Of a DNA stretch of 64,000 nucleotides, positions 25,624-36,194 are shown in pieces (position 1 is the first letter of the stretch; each line of letters opens with the position of its first letter). Under the pieces are notes generated by a model, which did no database searches, was not told the origin of the DNA, and was given only the letters and a program-made list of their open reading frames with translations. The DNA is from Mesorhizobium sp. Pch-S. Lineage in GTDB: Bacteria > Pseudomonadota > Alphaproteobacteria > Rhizobiales > Rhizobiaceae. The position numbers were made by a program, and so were the translations under genes. The stretch spans positions 2,108,001-2,172,000 of the forward strand of contig NZ_CP029562.1 of assembly GCF_004136315.1 (NCBI RefSeq), read 5' to 3'.

Positions 25624-28600
25624 CTAACGCGTCGCCAGCACCTCGCCGAACGTGTCGTCCAATGCGCTGACCAGATGATCGGCATTGGCGCGGCTGAAGA
25701 TCATCGGCGGACGCATCTTCAGCACGTTGTCATGCGGGCCTTCGGTGCCGATCAGCACACCGCGCGCGCGGACGCCGTCATTGATGCGTCGCGCCAGCGC
25801 CGTCGCCGGCGCCTTGGTCTTGCGGTCCTCGACCAGTTCGATGCCGAGGAAGAGCCCCATGCCACGCACATCGCCGATGATATCGTAGCGCGTCTGCAAT
25901 TCACGGAAGCGCTCGACCAGATAGGCGCCGATGCCCGCCGCATTTTCGCGCAGGCGGTCGCGCTCGATGACATCGAGCACGGCAAGGCCGGCAGCGCAGG
26001 ACACCGGGTTGCCGCCGAACGTGTTGAAATACTCCATGCCGTTGTTGAAGGTGGCGGCGATCTCCTTGGTGGTCACCAGCGCTGCCATCGGATGGCCATT
26101 GCCGATCGGCTTGCCCATGGTGACGATGTCCGGCACCACGCCCTGTGTCTCGAACGCCCACCAATGGCTGCCGACCCGACCGAAGCCGACCTGCACTTCA
26201 TCGGCGACGCAAACGCCGCCGGCAGCGCGTACCATGGCGTAGACTTCGCTCAGATAGCCTTCCGGCAGGAAGACCTGGCCGGCGACGCTCGGAATGGATT
26301 CCGCCATGAACAGCGCCGGCGCACGGCCCTGCGCCTTGATCGCCGCGATCTGCTCGGCAATGCTTTCGGCAAAGCGGCCGGCATGCTCTTCGAGCGGCCA
26401 GTCGGCCGGAGCACGGTAGCTGTCGGGGATCGTCGCCTCGAACACATGAGCCGGCCGGCCCTTGCCGCCCTTGCGCTTGTATTTGTAGGGGCTGAGATCG
26501 ATCAGTTCCTGCGTCGTGCCGTGATAGGCCCAGTCGAGCACGATGGCGTCGCTCTGCCCGGTGTGATTGCGCGCCATGCGCAGCATCAGGCTGTTGGCCT
26601 CGCTGCCCGAACAGGCGAAGGATGCCACCGAAAGCTCCTCCGGCAGCGTTGCCGTCAGCCGCTCGGCATAGGTGACGATGGTGTCGTGCAGATAGCGCGT
26701 GTTGGTGTTGAGCCTGGCCGCCTGCCGGGCAATCGCCGCGACCACGTCGGGATGGGCATGGCCGAGATGGCAGACATTGTTGAAGCAGTCGAGATAGGCG
26801 CGGCCACGGTCATCGATCAGCCAGGCGCCCTCGCCGCGCACGAACTTGATCGGTTCCGAATAGGAGATCGACAGATTGGGCAGCAGCGAGGTCTTGCGCG
26901 CCGCCACGATCTGCGAACGGCTGCGGCCGGTCTGGACGAAGGTTTCCGGCGGGATGCCGGCGAGTTCGGCGGCATCCGGGAAGAGCTCGCGCCAGACGTC
27001 GAGATAGCGCGCTTCGCCGACGCCGAGGATCTCGCGGGCCGACAGGCTGGTGTCGGTGGAGATCTGGAAATGCAGGTGCGGCGCCCAGCCGCCGTTCTGC
27101 GCGGCCACGCCCATCTCGCCGACGACATCGCCCGCTTCCAGGCGCTGGCCTGGCTTCAATCGGGACGCCGCCTCATGGGCGAGATGCCCCCACAGCGTGA
27201 CGAAGGCGGGGCAGCCTTCCGGCGCGTGTTCCAGGGCGACGAGGCCGCCATACCCCAACGGATCTTCTTCGATCTCGACGCTTTTCACGGTCGCCGCAAG
27301 CGGCGTGCGCACCTTGGTGCCGGCCGGCATGAACAGATCGAGGCCGAGGTGATGGATGCGGCGTTCCTGTTCGACGAAACGCGACTGGAACATGTCGCTG
27401 GCATAGACGGTACGCACCTCGCCCCACGGACCGATGCCGAGTTCGATGCCGTGTTCGGCGCAGTGAGCGTCCCACCAGGCACTGGCCTTGGCCGGCTCCT
27501 GCGCCGCCGACGCGACGGTCATCGGGTGCTGCGGATCGCCATAGGGCACCAGTTCCTTGACCAGGGTCGCCGGATGGCGGTCGAGAACCGGTGCAAGGCT
27601 CCTGGCGTGGGCGGCGATCCAGCCGGCGACGGCGCGGGCGCCCGGCACGGCATCGAAGCCGCAGGCATGGCGCAGGATCGCGGTGGCGAAGCTGCGGTTC
27701 ATGGCATCGAGGCGGCGCAGCATGCGCCAGGCCGGTGCTTCGCTGATGGCCAGATAGGGATTGTCGCCGGTCTCCTGCCGACGCAGCGCCGACAGGGTCA
27801 CGCTGGTGACGAGGCGCATGGCGATGAGATCGAACAGAAGATCGATCTCTTCCTCGCGCAGCGGATATTCGGCATGGAAACCGGCAGCGAGCTTCGCTGC
27901 CGCGCCGATCGGATCCTCGGTATCGAGAATGGAGTAGGCGCAGGCGACAGCCAGTTCGGCGATCAAGGGTGCATAGAGCGCGTCGCCGAAGTCGATCAGG
28001 CCGGCGACACGCTTCGGATCGGCTGCGTCGACCAGAACATTCCAGTCATTGGCATCGTTGTGAATGACCTGCGCGCGCAGCCCGGGAAGGCGCGGTGCCA
28101 CATGGGCGTCGAAGCGATCGAGGAACCGCTCCAGCAGCGCCCGGTCATTGGCATCGCTTACATGCGTCAGGCGCCGGCGCGAGGCCCCGGCGCGGCGGAT
28201 GTCCCAGTCGAAGCTGCGCAAAGCACCCGGATGGATAAAACCCTGCAGCGCGCGATCGAGCTTGCCCAGCGCGCGACCGAGGCTGTCGAGCGCCTCGGGC
28301 GAACGATCGGCTTCCGCCAGAGGCTGGCCCGGCAACCAGGAGACCAGCCGCAGGGCGTGGCGGGTGCCGTCATTGGCCGCCGCGAAGGCGAGCGAGGTGT
28401 TGTCCAGCGTCTTCTTCAGCGACGGCACGGCAAGGTCGATCCCGCTGCCGGCGAGATGATCGAGCAGCGCGGTCTGGAACTCGCTCTCGCCGCGCGGCTC
28501 GCTGGCATTGACCACCTTCAGGATCCAGTCACCGTCTTCCGACGTCAGCCTGAAATTCTGGTCACGCTCGCTGTCGAGCGAGCCGACCGAGCCAGAGACG

Positions 28601-28674
28601 CCGAAATGGCTGACGGCAAGCGCGCGCGCTTCGATCAGCGAGAAATTGGGAGCCGGGTGAGTAATATTGGTCAT
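25624..28674 (-). CDS. Three-domain fusion: APH/hydroxylysine-kinase-like, M23 peptidase-like, class III aminotransferase (phospho-lyase type)
   Basis: 1016 residues from ATG 28674. Residues about 20-340 are an aminoglycoside phosphotransferase-like kinase with [13 protein letters not shown] (D207) and LIDFGDA (D228). Residues about 415-560 are M23-like with HHLGLD (H442, D446), GHLAH and PHLHF (H533, H535). Residues about 600-1016 are a class III aminotransferase with [26 protein letters not shown] (D825) and the PLP lysine K855 in TMGKPIGNG. In animals the kinase and phospho-lyase AGPHD1 and AGXT2L act in sequence on 5-hydroxylysine, which suggests this fusion phosphorylates an amino-alcohol substrate and then removes phosphate and ammonia. 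The M23 role is unclear. Neighbours are an amino-acid binding protein and a divergent Lrp regulator. Confidence 0.88.
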   Translation of the reverse strand: MTNITHPAPNFSLIEARALAVSHFGVSGSVGSLDSERDQNFRLTSEDGDWILKVVNASEPRGESEFQTALLDHLAGSGIDLAVPSLKKTLDNTSLAFAAANDGTRHALRLVSWLPGQPLAEADRSPEALDSLGRALGKLDRALQGFIHPGALRSFDWDIRRAGASRRRLTHVSDANDRALLERFLDRFDAHVAPRLPGLRAQVIHNDANDWNVLVDAADPKRVAGLIDFGDALYAPLIAELAVACAYSILDTEDPIGAAAKLAAGFHAEYPLREEEIDLLFDLIAMRLVTSVTLSALRRQETGDNPYLAISEAPAWRMLRRLDAMNRSFATAILRHACGFDAVPGARAVAGWIAAHARSLAPVLDRHPATLVKELVPYGDPQHPMTVASAAQEPAKASAWWDAHCAEHGIELGIGPWGEVRTVYASDMFQSRFVEQERRIHHLGLDLFMPAGTKVRTPLAATVKSVEIEEDPLGYGGLVALEHAPEGCPAFVTLWGHLAHEAASRLKPGQRLEAGDVVGEMGVAAQNGGWAPHLHFQISTDTSLSAREILGVGEARYLDVWRELFPDAAELAGIPPETFVQTGRSRSQIVAARKTSLLPNLSISYSEPIKFVRGEGAWLIDDRGRAYLDCFNNVCHLGHAHPDVVAAIARQAARLNTNTRYLHDTIVTYAERLTATLPEELSVASFACSGSEANSLMLRMARNHTGQSDAIVLDWAYHGTTQELIDLSPYKYKRKGGKGRPAHVFEATIPDSYRAPADWPLEEHAGRFAESIAEQIAAIKAQGRAPALFMAESIPSVAGQVFLPEGYLSEVYAMVRAAGGVCVADEVQVGFGRVGSHWWAFETQGVVPDIVTMGKPIGNGHPMAALVTTKEIAATFNNGMEYFNTFGGNPVSCAAGLAVLDVIERDRLRENAAGIGAYLVERFRELQTRYDIIGDVRGMGLFLGIELVEDRKTKAPATALARRINDGVRARGVLIGTEGPHDNVLKMRPPMIFSRANADHLVSALDDTFGEVLATR

Positions 28675-28800
28675 TGCAGGTCCGGATTTGATCTTCATGG
28701 AGCTTGGCACGGGCGCAAAAATCGGGCATCCGGCAAAGCGTCGGTCAGACCGGCACTATGCCTGCTTCGACCGGCATATTAACGGTGAGCGGAAATCGCC

Positions 28801-29235
28801 ATGAAGGAACTCGACGCCAAGGACCGTGACATCCTCGCCATCCTGTCCAAGGAGGCTCGGATTCCGTTGAAAACACTGGCGGCGCGCATCGGGCTCTCGC
28901 GCAGCGCCACCAGCGAGCGCGTGGCGCTGCTGGAGAAAAGCGGCGTCATCCGCGGTTATCGCGCCGACATCGGCCAACTGGAGCAGAACCAGCTCTCCGC
29001 TTTCCTGATGGTGACGCTGGTGCGCACCCCTTCGATCGGTATGCTCGACTTGCTCGCGCGCCATCCGGAGGTGCGGCGGGTATCGTCCATTTCGGGCCAG
29101 GTCGACCTGATGGTCGAGGTGGAGGTGCCGTCGATCGACCGGCTCAACACGCTGCGCGACGAGATCGCCTCGCACCCCAGCGTCGAGGACCTGACCTCGC
29201 TGATCGTGCTCAGGCGCGATATCGAGCGGATATAG
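28801..29235 (+). CDS. Lrp/AsnC-family transcriptional regulator
   Basis: 144 residues. N-terminal helix-turn-helix LDAKDRDILAILSKEARIPLK then LAARIGLSRSATSERV (cited in part); C-terminal RAM ligand-binding domain with VSSISGQVDLMVEVEV. It is divergent from the fusion enzyme gene with 126 bases between starts, so control of that gene by an amino acid ligand is likely. Lrp proteins often both sense the substrate and activate the catabolic gene beside them. Confidence 0.9.
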   Translation: MKELDAKDRDILAILSKEARIPLKTLAARIGLSRSATSERVALLEKSGVIRGYRADIGQLEQNQLSAFLMVTLVRTPSIGMLDLLARHPEVRRVSSISGQVDLMVEVEVPSIDRLNTLRDEIASHPSVEDLTSLIVLRRDIERI

Positions 29236-29258
29236 ACGATAATCCCAAGGTACCACTG

Positions 29259-29612
29259 ATGAAAATTCCAGCGACCGCCCTTCTTGCCCTCGTCATTGCC
29301 GCCTCACCGGCTGCGGCTCAGGAATTCAAGGTTCCGAAACAATATGAAAGCCAGTTCATGGGCCAGGTGATGTCGCTGTCGCTCGCACAGCAGTGCGCCG
29401 CCTACATCAAGACGCCCGGTATACTGGACGAGATGCGGACATCGCTGCTGAAATTCGCGCGCAAGGTGAAATGGCAGGACCCGCAGGCCAAGGTGAACAA
29501 ACTGATGGCCGATTCCAAAGCCAAGGTGAACGGCCCGATCGGCCTCGAAACGCCGGCAAGCTGTTCCAGCCTTTTGCGCGATCTCAGGAAGAGCAACGGC
29601 AGGAAGGGCTGA
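29259..29612 (+). CDS. Small exported protein of unknown function
   Basis: 117 residues with a signal peptide MKIPATALLALVIAASPAAA (cleavage before QEF). The mature domain is mostly helical and basic, with two cysteines (AQQCAAY and ASCSSLL) that could form a disulfide in the periplasm. It lies 23 bases after the Lrp gene on the same strand. I do not recognise a family. Confidence 0.65.
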   Translation: MKIPATALLALVIAASPAAAQEFKVPKQYESQFMGQVMSLSLAQQCAAYIKTPGILDEMRTSLLKFARKVKWQDPQAKVNKLMADSKAKVNGPIGLETPASCSSLLRDLRKSNGRKG

Positions 29613-29619
29613 GGCAGGT

Positions 29620-29815
29620 CCCCTTCTCCCCCTGTGGGAGAAGGTGGATCGGCGTGCAGCGCCGAGACGGATGAGGGGTGCTGGAAGAAGTGAGGTGGAG
29701 GAACTGTATCTTCCACATCGTTCGAAACACCCAATCGCGAAAGTAGCACTCCGTCCAACACCCCTCATCCGACCTCGCCTGCGGCGAGGCCACCTTCTCC
29801 CTCAAGGGGAGAAGG
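29620..29815. repeat. Family D-like nested palindromic repeat, copy 2
   Basis: About 196 bases in the convergent gap between the small exported protein and the FAD dehydrogenase. Both ends are hairpins of CCTTCTCCC/GGGAGAAGG type (29622-29644 and 29793-29815), and an inner pair GGATGAGGGGTG / CACCCCTCATCC (near 29667 and 29758) is perfect. Layout is like 24181-24352 although the sequence differs, so I call it the same kind of element, not the same copy. Confidence 0.6.
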
Positions 29816-29827
29816 AAGAGCTCAAGA

Positions 29828-31486
29828 CTAACGCACGCCCTTCGCGGCCGCGCGGCCGGCGCTGCGGCCCGAGAAGATGCAGCCGCCGAGGAACGTGCCT
29901 TCGAGCGCCGCATAGCCATGCACGCCGCCGCCGCCGAAGCCGGCCACTTCGCCGACGGCATAGAGCCCTTCGACCGGCTGGCCATCGGCGCCCAGCACGC
30001 GGCTGTCGAGATCGGTGTGCAGACCGCCCAGCGTCTTGCGGGTGAGGATGTTGAGGCGCACCGCAATCAGCGGCCCGTTGGCAGGATCGAGCATCCTGTG
30101 CGGCCTGGCGGTGCGGATGAGCTTGTCGCCGAGATAGGTACGGGCGCCGCGCAGGGCGATCACCTGCATATCCTTGGAGAACGGATTGTCGAGCTGCATG
30201 TCGCGGGCACGGATTTCGCGTTCGACCTGGGCGACATCAAGCAATGGCTCGCCACCGGCCAGCCTGTTCATGCGGGCGACCAGCGCCGGCAGCTCGCGCT
30301 CGACGATGAAGTCCTCGCCCTTGTCGAGGAAGGCCTTGACCGGACCCGGAATACCGGATGTGGCGCGCTGCAGAACCTGGCGCCAGCTCTTGTTGGTCAG
30401 GTCCGGATTCTGTTCCGACCCCGACAGGGCGAGCTCCTTGCGGATGATCTTCTCGGTCAGGATGAACCAGGAATAGTCGAAGCCGGTCTTCATGATGTGG
30501 GCGAGCGTGCCCAGCGTGTCGAAGCCGGGATAGAGCGGCACCGGCAGGCGCTTGCCGCGCGCGTCCAGCCACAGCGACGACGGGCCGGGCAGGATGCGGA
30601 TGGCGTGGTCGGTCCAGATCGGCGCCCAGTTCTTGATACCCTCGACATAGTGCCACATGCGGTCGCGGTTGATGATCGAGCCGCCGGCGTTTTCGGTGAT
30701 CGCCAGCATGCGGCCGTCGACATGGTCCGGCACGCCGGTGATCATGCGCTTCGGTGCCGTGCCAAGGCGGGCGGGCCAGTTCTGGCGCACCAGATCATGA
30801 TTGCCGCCGATACCGCCGGAGGCGACGATGACCGCCTGCGCCTTGAAGGCAAAATCGCCTGTAACCGCGCGTGAACTCTTGCGGCCGCGGTCGACGCTGC
30901 TCTGCTCCAGCACTTCGCCGCGCACGCCGTCGACCGCCGTGCCGCTCTTCGTCAGTTCGCTGACACGGTGCCGGAACTTGAAGGTGACCAGCCCGCGCTT
31001 CACCGCTTCGCGCACCCGAAGGACAAAGGGCTCGATCACGCCCGGACCGGTGCCCCAGGTGACATGGAAGCGCGGCACCGAATTGCCATGGCCGACAGCG
31101 TTGCCGCCACCGCGCTCGGCCCAGCCAACGACGGGAAAGAACTTGATGCCGCGCTCGGAAAGCCAGGCGCGCTTCTCACCGGCAGCGAAACCGACATAGG
31201 CCTTCGCCCATTCACGCGGCCAGTGGTCTTCCGGACGATCGAAGGCGGCGGTGCCCAGCCAGTCCTCCAGGGCAAGGTCGTGGGAGTCTCGAATGCGCAT
31301 GCGCCGCTGCTCGGGCGAGTCGACCAGGAACAGCCCGCCGAACGACCAGAACGCCTGGCCGCCGAGCGACTGCTCCGGTTCCTGGTCGAGAATGAGGACT
31401 TTCCTGCCCGCCTCGGCGAGCTCGGCCGCGGCGACCAGCCCCGCGAGGCCAGCGCCGACGATGATGACATCCGCGTCGTAAGCCAA
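29828..31486 (-). CDS. FAD-dependent dehydrogenase (fumarate reductase/3-ketosteroid dehydrogenase superfamily)
   Basis: 552 residues. The N-terminal dinucleotide fold is DVIIVGAGLAGLVAAAELA, and the C-terminal FAD-binding part ends GLYAVGEVAGFGGGGVHGYA then GGCIFSGRSAGRAA. Mid-sequence VIVASGGIGGNHDLVRQNWP fits the KsdD/FrdA-like family. The protein lacks a signal peptide. It is normally annotated as FAD-binding dehydrogenase with unknown substrate; steroid or dicarboxylate oxidation is possible but not supported by neighbours. A 63-base gap separates it from the upstream Gfo/Idh/MocA-family gene on the same strand. Confidence 0.85.
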   Translation of the reverse strand: MAYDADVIIVGAGLAGLVAAAELAEAGRKVLILDQEPEQSLGGQAFWSFGGLFLVDSPEQRRMRIRDSHDLALEDWLGTAAFDRPEDHWPREWAKAYVGFAAGEKRAWLSERGIKFFPVVGWAERGGGNAVGHGNSVPRFHVTWGTGPGVIEPFVLRVREAVKRGLVTFKFRHRVSELTKSGTAVDGVRGEVLEQSSVDRGRKSSRAVTGDFAFKAQAVIVASGGIGGNHDLVRQNWPARLGTAPKRMITGVPDHVDGRMLAITENAGGSIINRDRMWHYVEGIKNWAPIWTDHAIRILPGPSSLWLDARGKRLPVPLYPGFDTLGTLAHIMKTGFDYSWFILTEKIIRKELALSGSEQNPDLTNKSWRQVLQRATSGIPGPVKAFLDKGEDFIVERELPALVARMNRLAGGEPLLDVAQVEREIRARDMQLDNPFSKDMQVIALRGARTYLGDKLIRTARPHRMLDPANGPLIAVRLNILTRKTLGGLHTDLDSRVLGADGQPVEGLYAVGEVAGFGGGGVHGYAALEGTFLGGCIFSGRSAGRAAAKGVR

Positions 31487-31549
31487 TGTTTCCCTCCCTT
31501 TTGCGTTGTCTATCCCCGGCTTGTTCCTCCCGCCGGGGCAACGCCGCTG

Positions 31550-32536
31550 TCAGACCGTTTCCCAGCCATCCTTGTCGCCGGCGCGGAAGATCGCGTCGAT
31601 GGCCTTCTGGTTCAGCACTGATTCCTCGAGCGTGAAGACGCGGTCGCTGCCGCCAAGTGCTGCACGCACGAAGGCTTCGGCTTCGAGTTTGTATTGTTGC
31701 ACGCCCGGGAAGCGGAATATCTGCGCTTCGGCATGGTTCTGATTGTGCAGCTCGACACGGTGATGATCGTAGACGCCGGCGTTGAAGGGCGAGGCCACTT
31801 CGATGAAACCCCTGTCGCCGTGGAACACCATCGACTGGCGCCCGGCCATCTGCGTCGAGACATAGAAGGACAGTTCGAAATCGCCGAAATCGGCGCGCAC
31901 CGACGAGTAGACATCGGTGCCGAAACTCCTGTCCCGTTCGATCGTCGCCTGCACCCGCAACGGCTCGCGGTCAGCCGCAAAGCGCGTGGAAACGATCGGA
32001 TAGACGCCGATGTCCAGCAGTCCGCCGCCACCGAGATCGAGCTGGTTGCGCATGTTGGCGGGGTCGACATTGTAGTAGGTGAAGCAACCTTCCACATGGC
32101 GCAGCCGGCCGATGGCGCCGTCGGCAATCAGCTGGCGCACCTTGAGCCATTGCGGATGATAGATGACCATGAAGGCTTCGCAGACCAGCACCTTGTGGCG
32201 GTCACGCAGCGCAATCAGCGGCGCGATATCCCTGGCGTCGAGCGCCAGCGGCTTCTCGACCAGGACGTGTTTCCTCGCCTCGATCGCCCTGGCTGCCCAT
32301 TCGACATGCTGCGATGTCGGCACGGGGATATAGACGCCATCGACATGCGGTGAGGCCAGCAACTCCTCATAGGAGCCGAAGGCATGCGGCGCACCGAAAC
32401 GGTCGGCCAGGGCCCGAGCCTTGCCGACATCGCGGCTGGCCACGGCCGTCAGCACGCCATTGCTGGAATCGGCGATGGCCGGCAACACCTGCTCGCGCCC
32501 GATCTTGGCCGTCGACAACACACCCCAACGAAACAT
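31550..32536 (-). CDS. Gfo/Idh/MocA-family NAD(P)-dependent oxidoreductase
   Basis: 328 residues. The N-terminal Rossmann domain starts [20 protein letters not shown], the family EKP motif is [10 protein letters not shown], and the C-terminal domain has [15 protein letters not shown] with the usual histidine/aspartate active-site region. Such enzymes oxidise or reduce sugars, inositols or dihydrodiols. It shares strand with the FAD dehydrogenase and may be cotranscribed. Substrate unknown. Confidence 0.87.
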   Translation of the reverse strand: MFRWGVLSTAKIGREQVLPAIADSSNGVLTAVASRDVGKARALADRFGAPHAFGSYEELLASPHVDGVYIPVPTSQHVEWAARAIEARKHVLVEKPLALDARDIAPLIALRDRHKVLVCEAFMVIYHPQWLKVRQLIADGAIGRLRHVEGCFTYYNVDPANMRNQLDLGGGGLLDIGVYPIVSTRFAADREPLRVQATIERDRSFGTDVYSSVRADFGDFELSFYVSTQMAGRQSMVFHGDRGFIEVASPFNAGVYDHHRVELHNQNHAEAQIFRFPGVQQYKLEAEAFVRAALGGSDRVFTLEESVLNQKAIDAIFRAGDKDGWETV

Positions 32537-32616
32537 CCGGCATTTCCTCGCAAGATTCTGTGCTGGCGAGACTTGCGCGAAACGCGCCGAAAAACCAGTG
32601 CCGTTGCGGCAGCTTT

Positions 32617-33198
32617 CTAGCTGCGCCGCCCCGACAGTGTCATCTCGAATTCGACGACATTGGAGTAGATCGGCGTGCCGACATCCATGCCGTAGCGCGA
32701 GCGCAGCACCCTGCCGGTGACCCGGAAGATGATGGTGCCGCCGGCAAAGGATTTGAGTTCGGCCTGGAACTTCTCCGGCGAGGTCTTGCCGCGTGCGGTG
32801 AGATTGCCGGTGATCGTTGCCGTGGTCTCGCCGGTTCGCCGCACGCTGGTCGAGCGGAAGCGGATTTCCGGATCGTTGGCGACATCGAAGACGGCATCCG
32901 AGCGCAGAAAGGCATCGATGCGGCTCTGACCGGTACCGACGCTGGCCGGCATGATGGTGATGTTGACCTCTGAGCGGTCGGCATCGGCATTATCGACGCG
33001 GATGTTGCCGGTGAAACGGGCGAAGGCGCCGTCGAGGCTGCCGCCACCCGCCTTGCCGATGGAAAAGCGGATGCTCGACCCGGCCGGATTGATCGTATAG
33101 CGGCCGCCGGCTGTGGAGAGTGAGGTCGCTGCGTAGGCAGCGGGGCCGGCGATGGCTATCGCAGCGAGCGTAAAAAGAGCGAGACGGCGAAACGACAT
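32617..33198 (-). CDS. YceI-family periplasmic lipid-binding-like protein
   Basis: 193 residues with a signal peptide ([18 protein letters not shown]). The mature region has YceI features: [39 protein letters not shown] and [15 protein letters not shown] (cited in part), forming a lipocalin-like barrel that binds isoprenoids in characterised members. A cytochrome b561 gene lies 55 bases upstream on the same strand, a pairing seen often in proteobacteria, which suggests a shared role in periplasmic redox or quinone handling. Confidence 0.88.
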   Translation of the reverse strand: MSFRRLALFTLAAIAIAGPAAYAATSLSTAGGRYTINPAGSSIRFSIGKAGGGSLDGAFARFTGNIRVDNADADRSEVNITIMPASVGTGQSRIDAFLRSDAVFDVANDPEIRFRSTSVRRTGETTATITGNLTARGKTSPEKFQAELKSFAGGTIIFRVTGRVLRSRYGMDVGTPIYSNVVEFEMTLSGRRS

Positions 33199-33253
33199 CT
33201 GGGGTTTCCGGCTGAGTGCGGCACTCGCAGGATCAACGCGTCATGCAAGGCGT

Positions 33254-33841
33254 CTATTCCGGCTCCGTGTCATCACGCTGGCGTGAAGGCAAAATCATGC
33301 GGGTCAGCACGGTGTCTCCGAGCCGGAAATGATGCCGCAAGGCGGCCAGCACGTGTATCGTCACCAGCACGACGGCTGCATAGGCCAGACAGGCATGCGC
33401 CGCTCGCCACCAGGCTTCACCCGCGTCCGAGACAGCAACTGGCAGATTGGGCATCACGAAGAGATCGAACGGCATCGTCGGGATTTCCAGAACGGAAGCC
33501 GACACCAGCGCCCAGCCGGTGAGCGGCAGGAGGAGTTGCAGCGCATAGAGCGCGAAATGCGCGGCCGGCGCCGCCCGCCTTTCCAGCAGTCCGGTTCCGG
33601 CGGGAAGGTTCGGCGTGCCGTTGGCGAGCCTCCAGCCAAGCCGCAGCGCGACAAGACCAAGCAGCAGGAAGCCGAGCGATTTGTGCAGCTGGATCAGTTC
33701 GAAGGCAGTGCGCTGGCTGGTCACTCTCACCATGGCGAGCCCAAGCGCGATCTGGCCGATGAACAAAAGGCCGATGAGCCAATGCAGGAGGATCGCGATC
33801 CAGCCGTAGCGGGTCTGGGTGTTCCTGATCAGAAATGCCAT
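33254..33841 (-). CDS. Cytochrome b561-family membrane protein
   Basis: 195 residues with four main membrane spans and the di-heme histidine pattern: H in AILLHWLIGLLF, H in LIQLHKSLGFLL, H in AAHFALYALQ, and H in VTIHVLAALRHHF. It transfers electrons between ubiquinol and periplasmic acceptors in the family. It lies directly upstream of the YceI gene on the same strand and next to a LysR gene, also minus strand (24 bases). Confidence 0.9.
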   Translation of the reverse strand: MAFLIRNTQTRYGWIAILLHWLIGLLFIGQIALGLAMVRVTSQRTAFELIQLHKSLGFLLLGLVALRLGWRLANGTPNLPAGTGLLERRAAPAAHFALYALQLLLPLTGWALVSASVLEIPTMPFDLFVMPNLPVAVSDAGEAWWRAAHACLAYAAVVLVTIHVLAALRHHFRLGDTVLTRMILPSRQRDDTEPE

Positions 33842-33865
33842 GACGGGTGAACGACCGCGGCGCGG

Positions 33866-34765
33866 TCAATCATCCCGGTCGCGCCAGCGGAAGAAATCGA
33901 CGAAAGCGCGCAGCGCCGGCCGCATCTGACGCCGGCTCGGATAGTAGACGTAGAACCCGTCGAAAGGCGGGCACCAGTCTTCCAGCACCCGTATGAGGCT
34001 GCCGGTCGCCAGCGCCTGCTGGGCATATTCCTCGAAGACGAAAGCCAGCCCAGCGCCATCGATGGCCGCGCGGATGATGGCGCTGTCGACACCGAGGATC
34101 AGCGGCCCCTGCACCGGCAGCTCGATCTCCTCGCCGTCCTTCTCGAACTCCCAGCGATAGAGCACGCCGCTGGAGAAGCGGAAGCGGATGCAGCGGTGGC
34201 CGACGAGGTCGCGCGGATGTTTCGGCTTCGGCATCCTGGCGAAATAGGAGGGAGCCCCCACGACAGCGCTGCGGATCTGCGGGCCGATGCGCACGGCAAC
34301 CATGTCCTGCTGAAGGCTTTCGCCAAGCCGCACGCCGGCATCGAAGCCGCCTTCGACCACATCGGCGAAACGGTCCTCGATGACGATGTCGAGCACGATC
34401 TCGGGATAGGCCTTTGCGAAGGCTCCGAGCTTCGGCGCCAGCACCAGGTTCAGCGCGGTGCGCGGCACGGTCAGCCGGAGATTTCCGGCGGGTCTGTCCC
34501 TCGCCTCGACCGCCGCTTCCAGCGCCAGGTCGATTTCGGACAGTGCCGGCCGCAGCCGCTCGAGCAACCGGGCGCCCTCCTCGGTCGGCGCAACCGAGCG
34601 CGTGCTGCGCGCCAGCAACCGCACGCCGAGCCGGGCTTCCAGGCTGGAGACGGCATGGCTGACCGCTGACGGCGCAATCGCAAGATCCCGGGCGGCGCCA
34701 CGGAAACTGCCCCTGTCCGCCACGGCGGCAAGCACGGCAAGTTGAGCGAGGTAGCTGCGGTCCAT
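33866..34765 (-). CDS. LysR-family transcriptional regulator
   Basis: 299 residues. N-terminal helix-turn-helix VADRGSFRGAARDLAIAPSAV then SLEARLGVRLLARSTRSV, of the CrgA/DsdC-like branch that often pairs with aldo/keto reductases. It is divergent from the aldo/keto reductase gene with 122 bases between starts, containing T-N11-A half-sites (34774-34806). It probably controls that gene and itself. Confidence 0.88.
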   Translation of the reverse strand: MDRSYLAQLAVLAAVADRGSFRGAARDLAIAPSAVSHAVSSLEARLGVRLLARSTRSVAPTEEGARLLERLRPALSEIDLALEAAVEARDRPAGNLRLTVPRTALNLVLAPKLGAFAKAYPEIVLDIVIEDRFADVVEGGFDAGVRLGESLQQDMVAVRIGPQIRSAVVGAPSYFARMPKPKHPRDLVGHRCIRFRFSSGVLYRWEFEKDGEEIELPVQGPLILGVDSAIIRAAIDGAGLAFVFEEYAQQALATGSLIRVLEDWCPPFDGFYVYYPSRRQMRPALRAFVDFFRWRDRDD

Positions 34766-34773
34766 TGCTTAAA

Positions 34774-34806
34774 TTCTAAGATTGGCCATTGTTCTAACTT
34801 TTAGAA
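34774..34806. promoter_or_regulatory. Likely LysR binding sites between LysR and aldo/keto reductase genes
   Basis: TTCTAACTTTTAGAA (34792-34806) is a perfect 6-base-arm palindrome containing the LysR signature T-N11-A. A further TTCTAA half-site lies at 34774-34779, 18 bases away, matching the usual recognition-plus-activation layout. The AT-rich region also probably holds the two promoters. Confidence 0.6.
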
Positions 34807-34887
34807 TAGCTCGTGCAATTATGAGGCAATTATCGAACATAAGGCAAGGCGCTATCTCTCTCGCATCGCCAACCAAGGAGAACCGCG

Positions 34888-35879
<992 letters not shown>

Positions 35880-35883
<4 letters not shown>

Positions 35884-36179
35884 CCGCGCTGAACCATCAG
35901 GAAAAGGGCTGCGATCAACAGTACAAAGAGCCCGGCTGCGGCCGCGACGATCCCCAGAAGAGCGAACCAGGTTCGCACATTGCTGAGGTTTGGCCGCTGG
36001 CCGTCAGCTCCCTTTGAGCCGAGAAATGCCCAGGCCCCGAGGACCACCGGCGTAGCGCCTCCAACGATCATCGCCACTGCGCCTTCCGGAGCGGTGGTAC
36101 GCCAGATCATCCCGAACAGGTAAATGCCGGCGATCGTTCCAACGATAAGGGCGCCAAGAATGAGAAGAATGCGCATCAT
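35880..36179 (-). CDS. Small hydrophobic membrane protein of unknown function
   Basis: 99 residues with three likely membrane spans (LLILGALIVGTIAGIYLFGM, MIVGGATPVVLGAWAFLG and ALLGIVAAAAGLFVLLIAAL) and a short soluble loop SKGADGQRPNLSNVRT. No known motif. It is convergent with the aldo/keto reductase, overlapping by 4 bases, and 15 bases downstream of the nucleotidyltransferase-like gene on the same strand. Confidence 0.6.
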
Positions 36180-36194
36180 GTGCCTTTTAGCCGT

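Noticed and set aside
25615..28782. Open reading frame of 1055 codons on the plus strand
   Set aside because: Antisense to the fusion enzyme gene, whose motifs are all identifiable on the minus strand.
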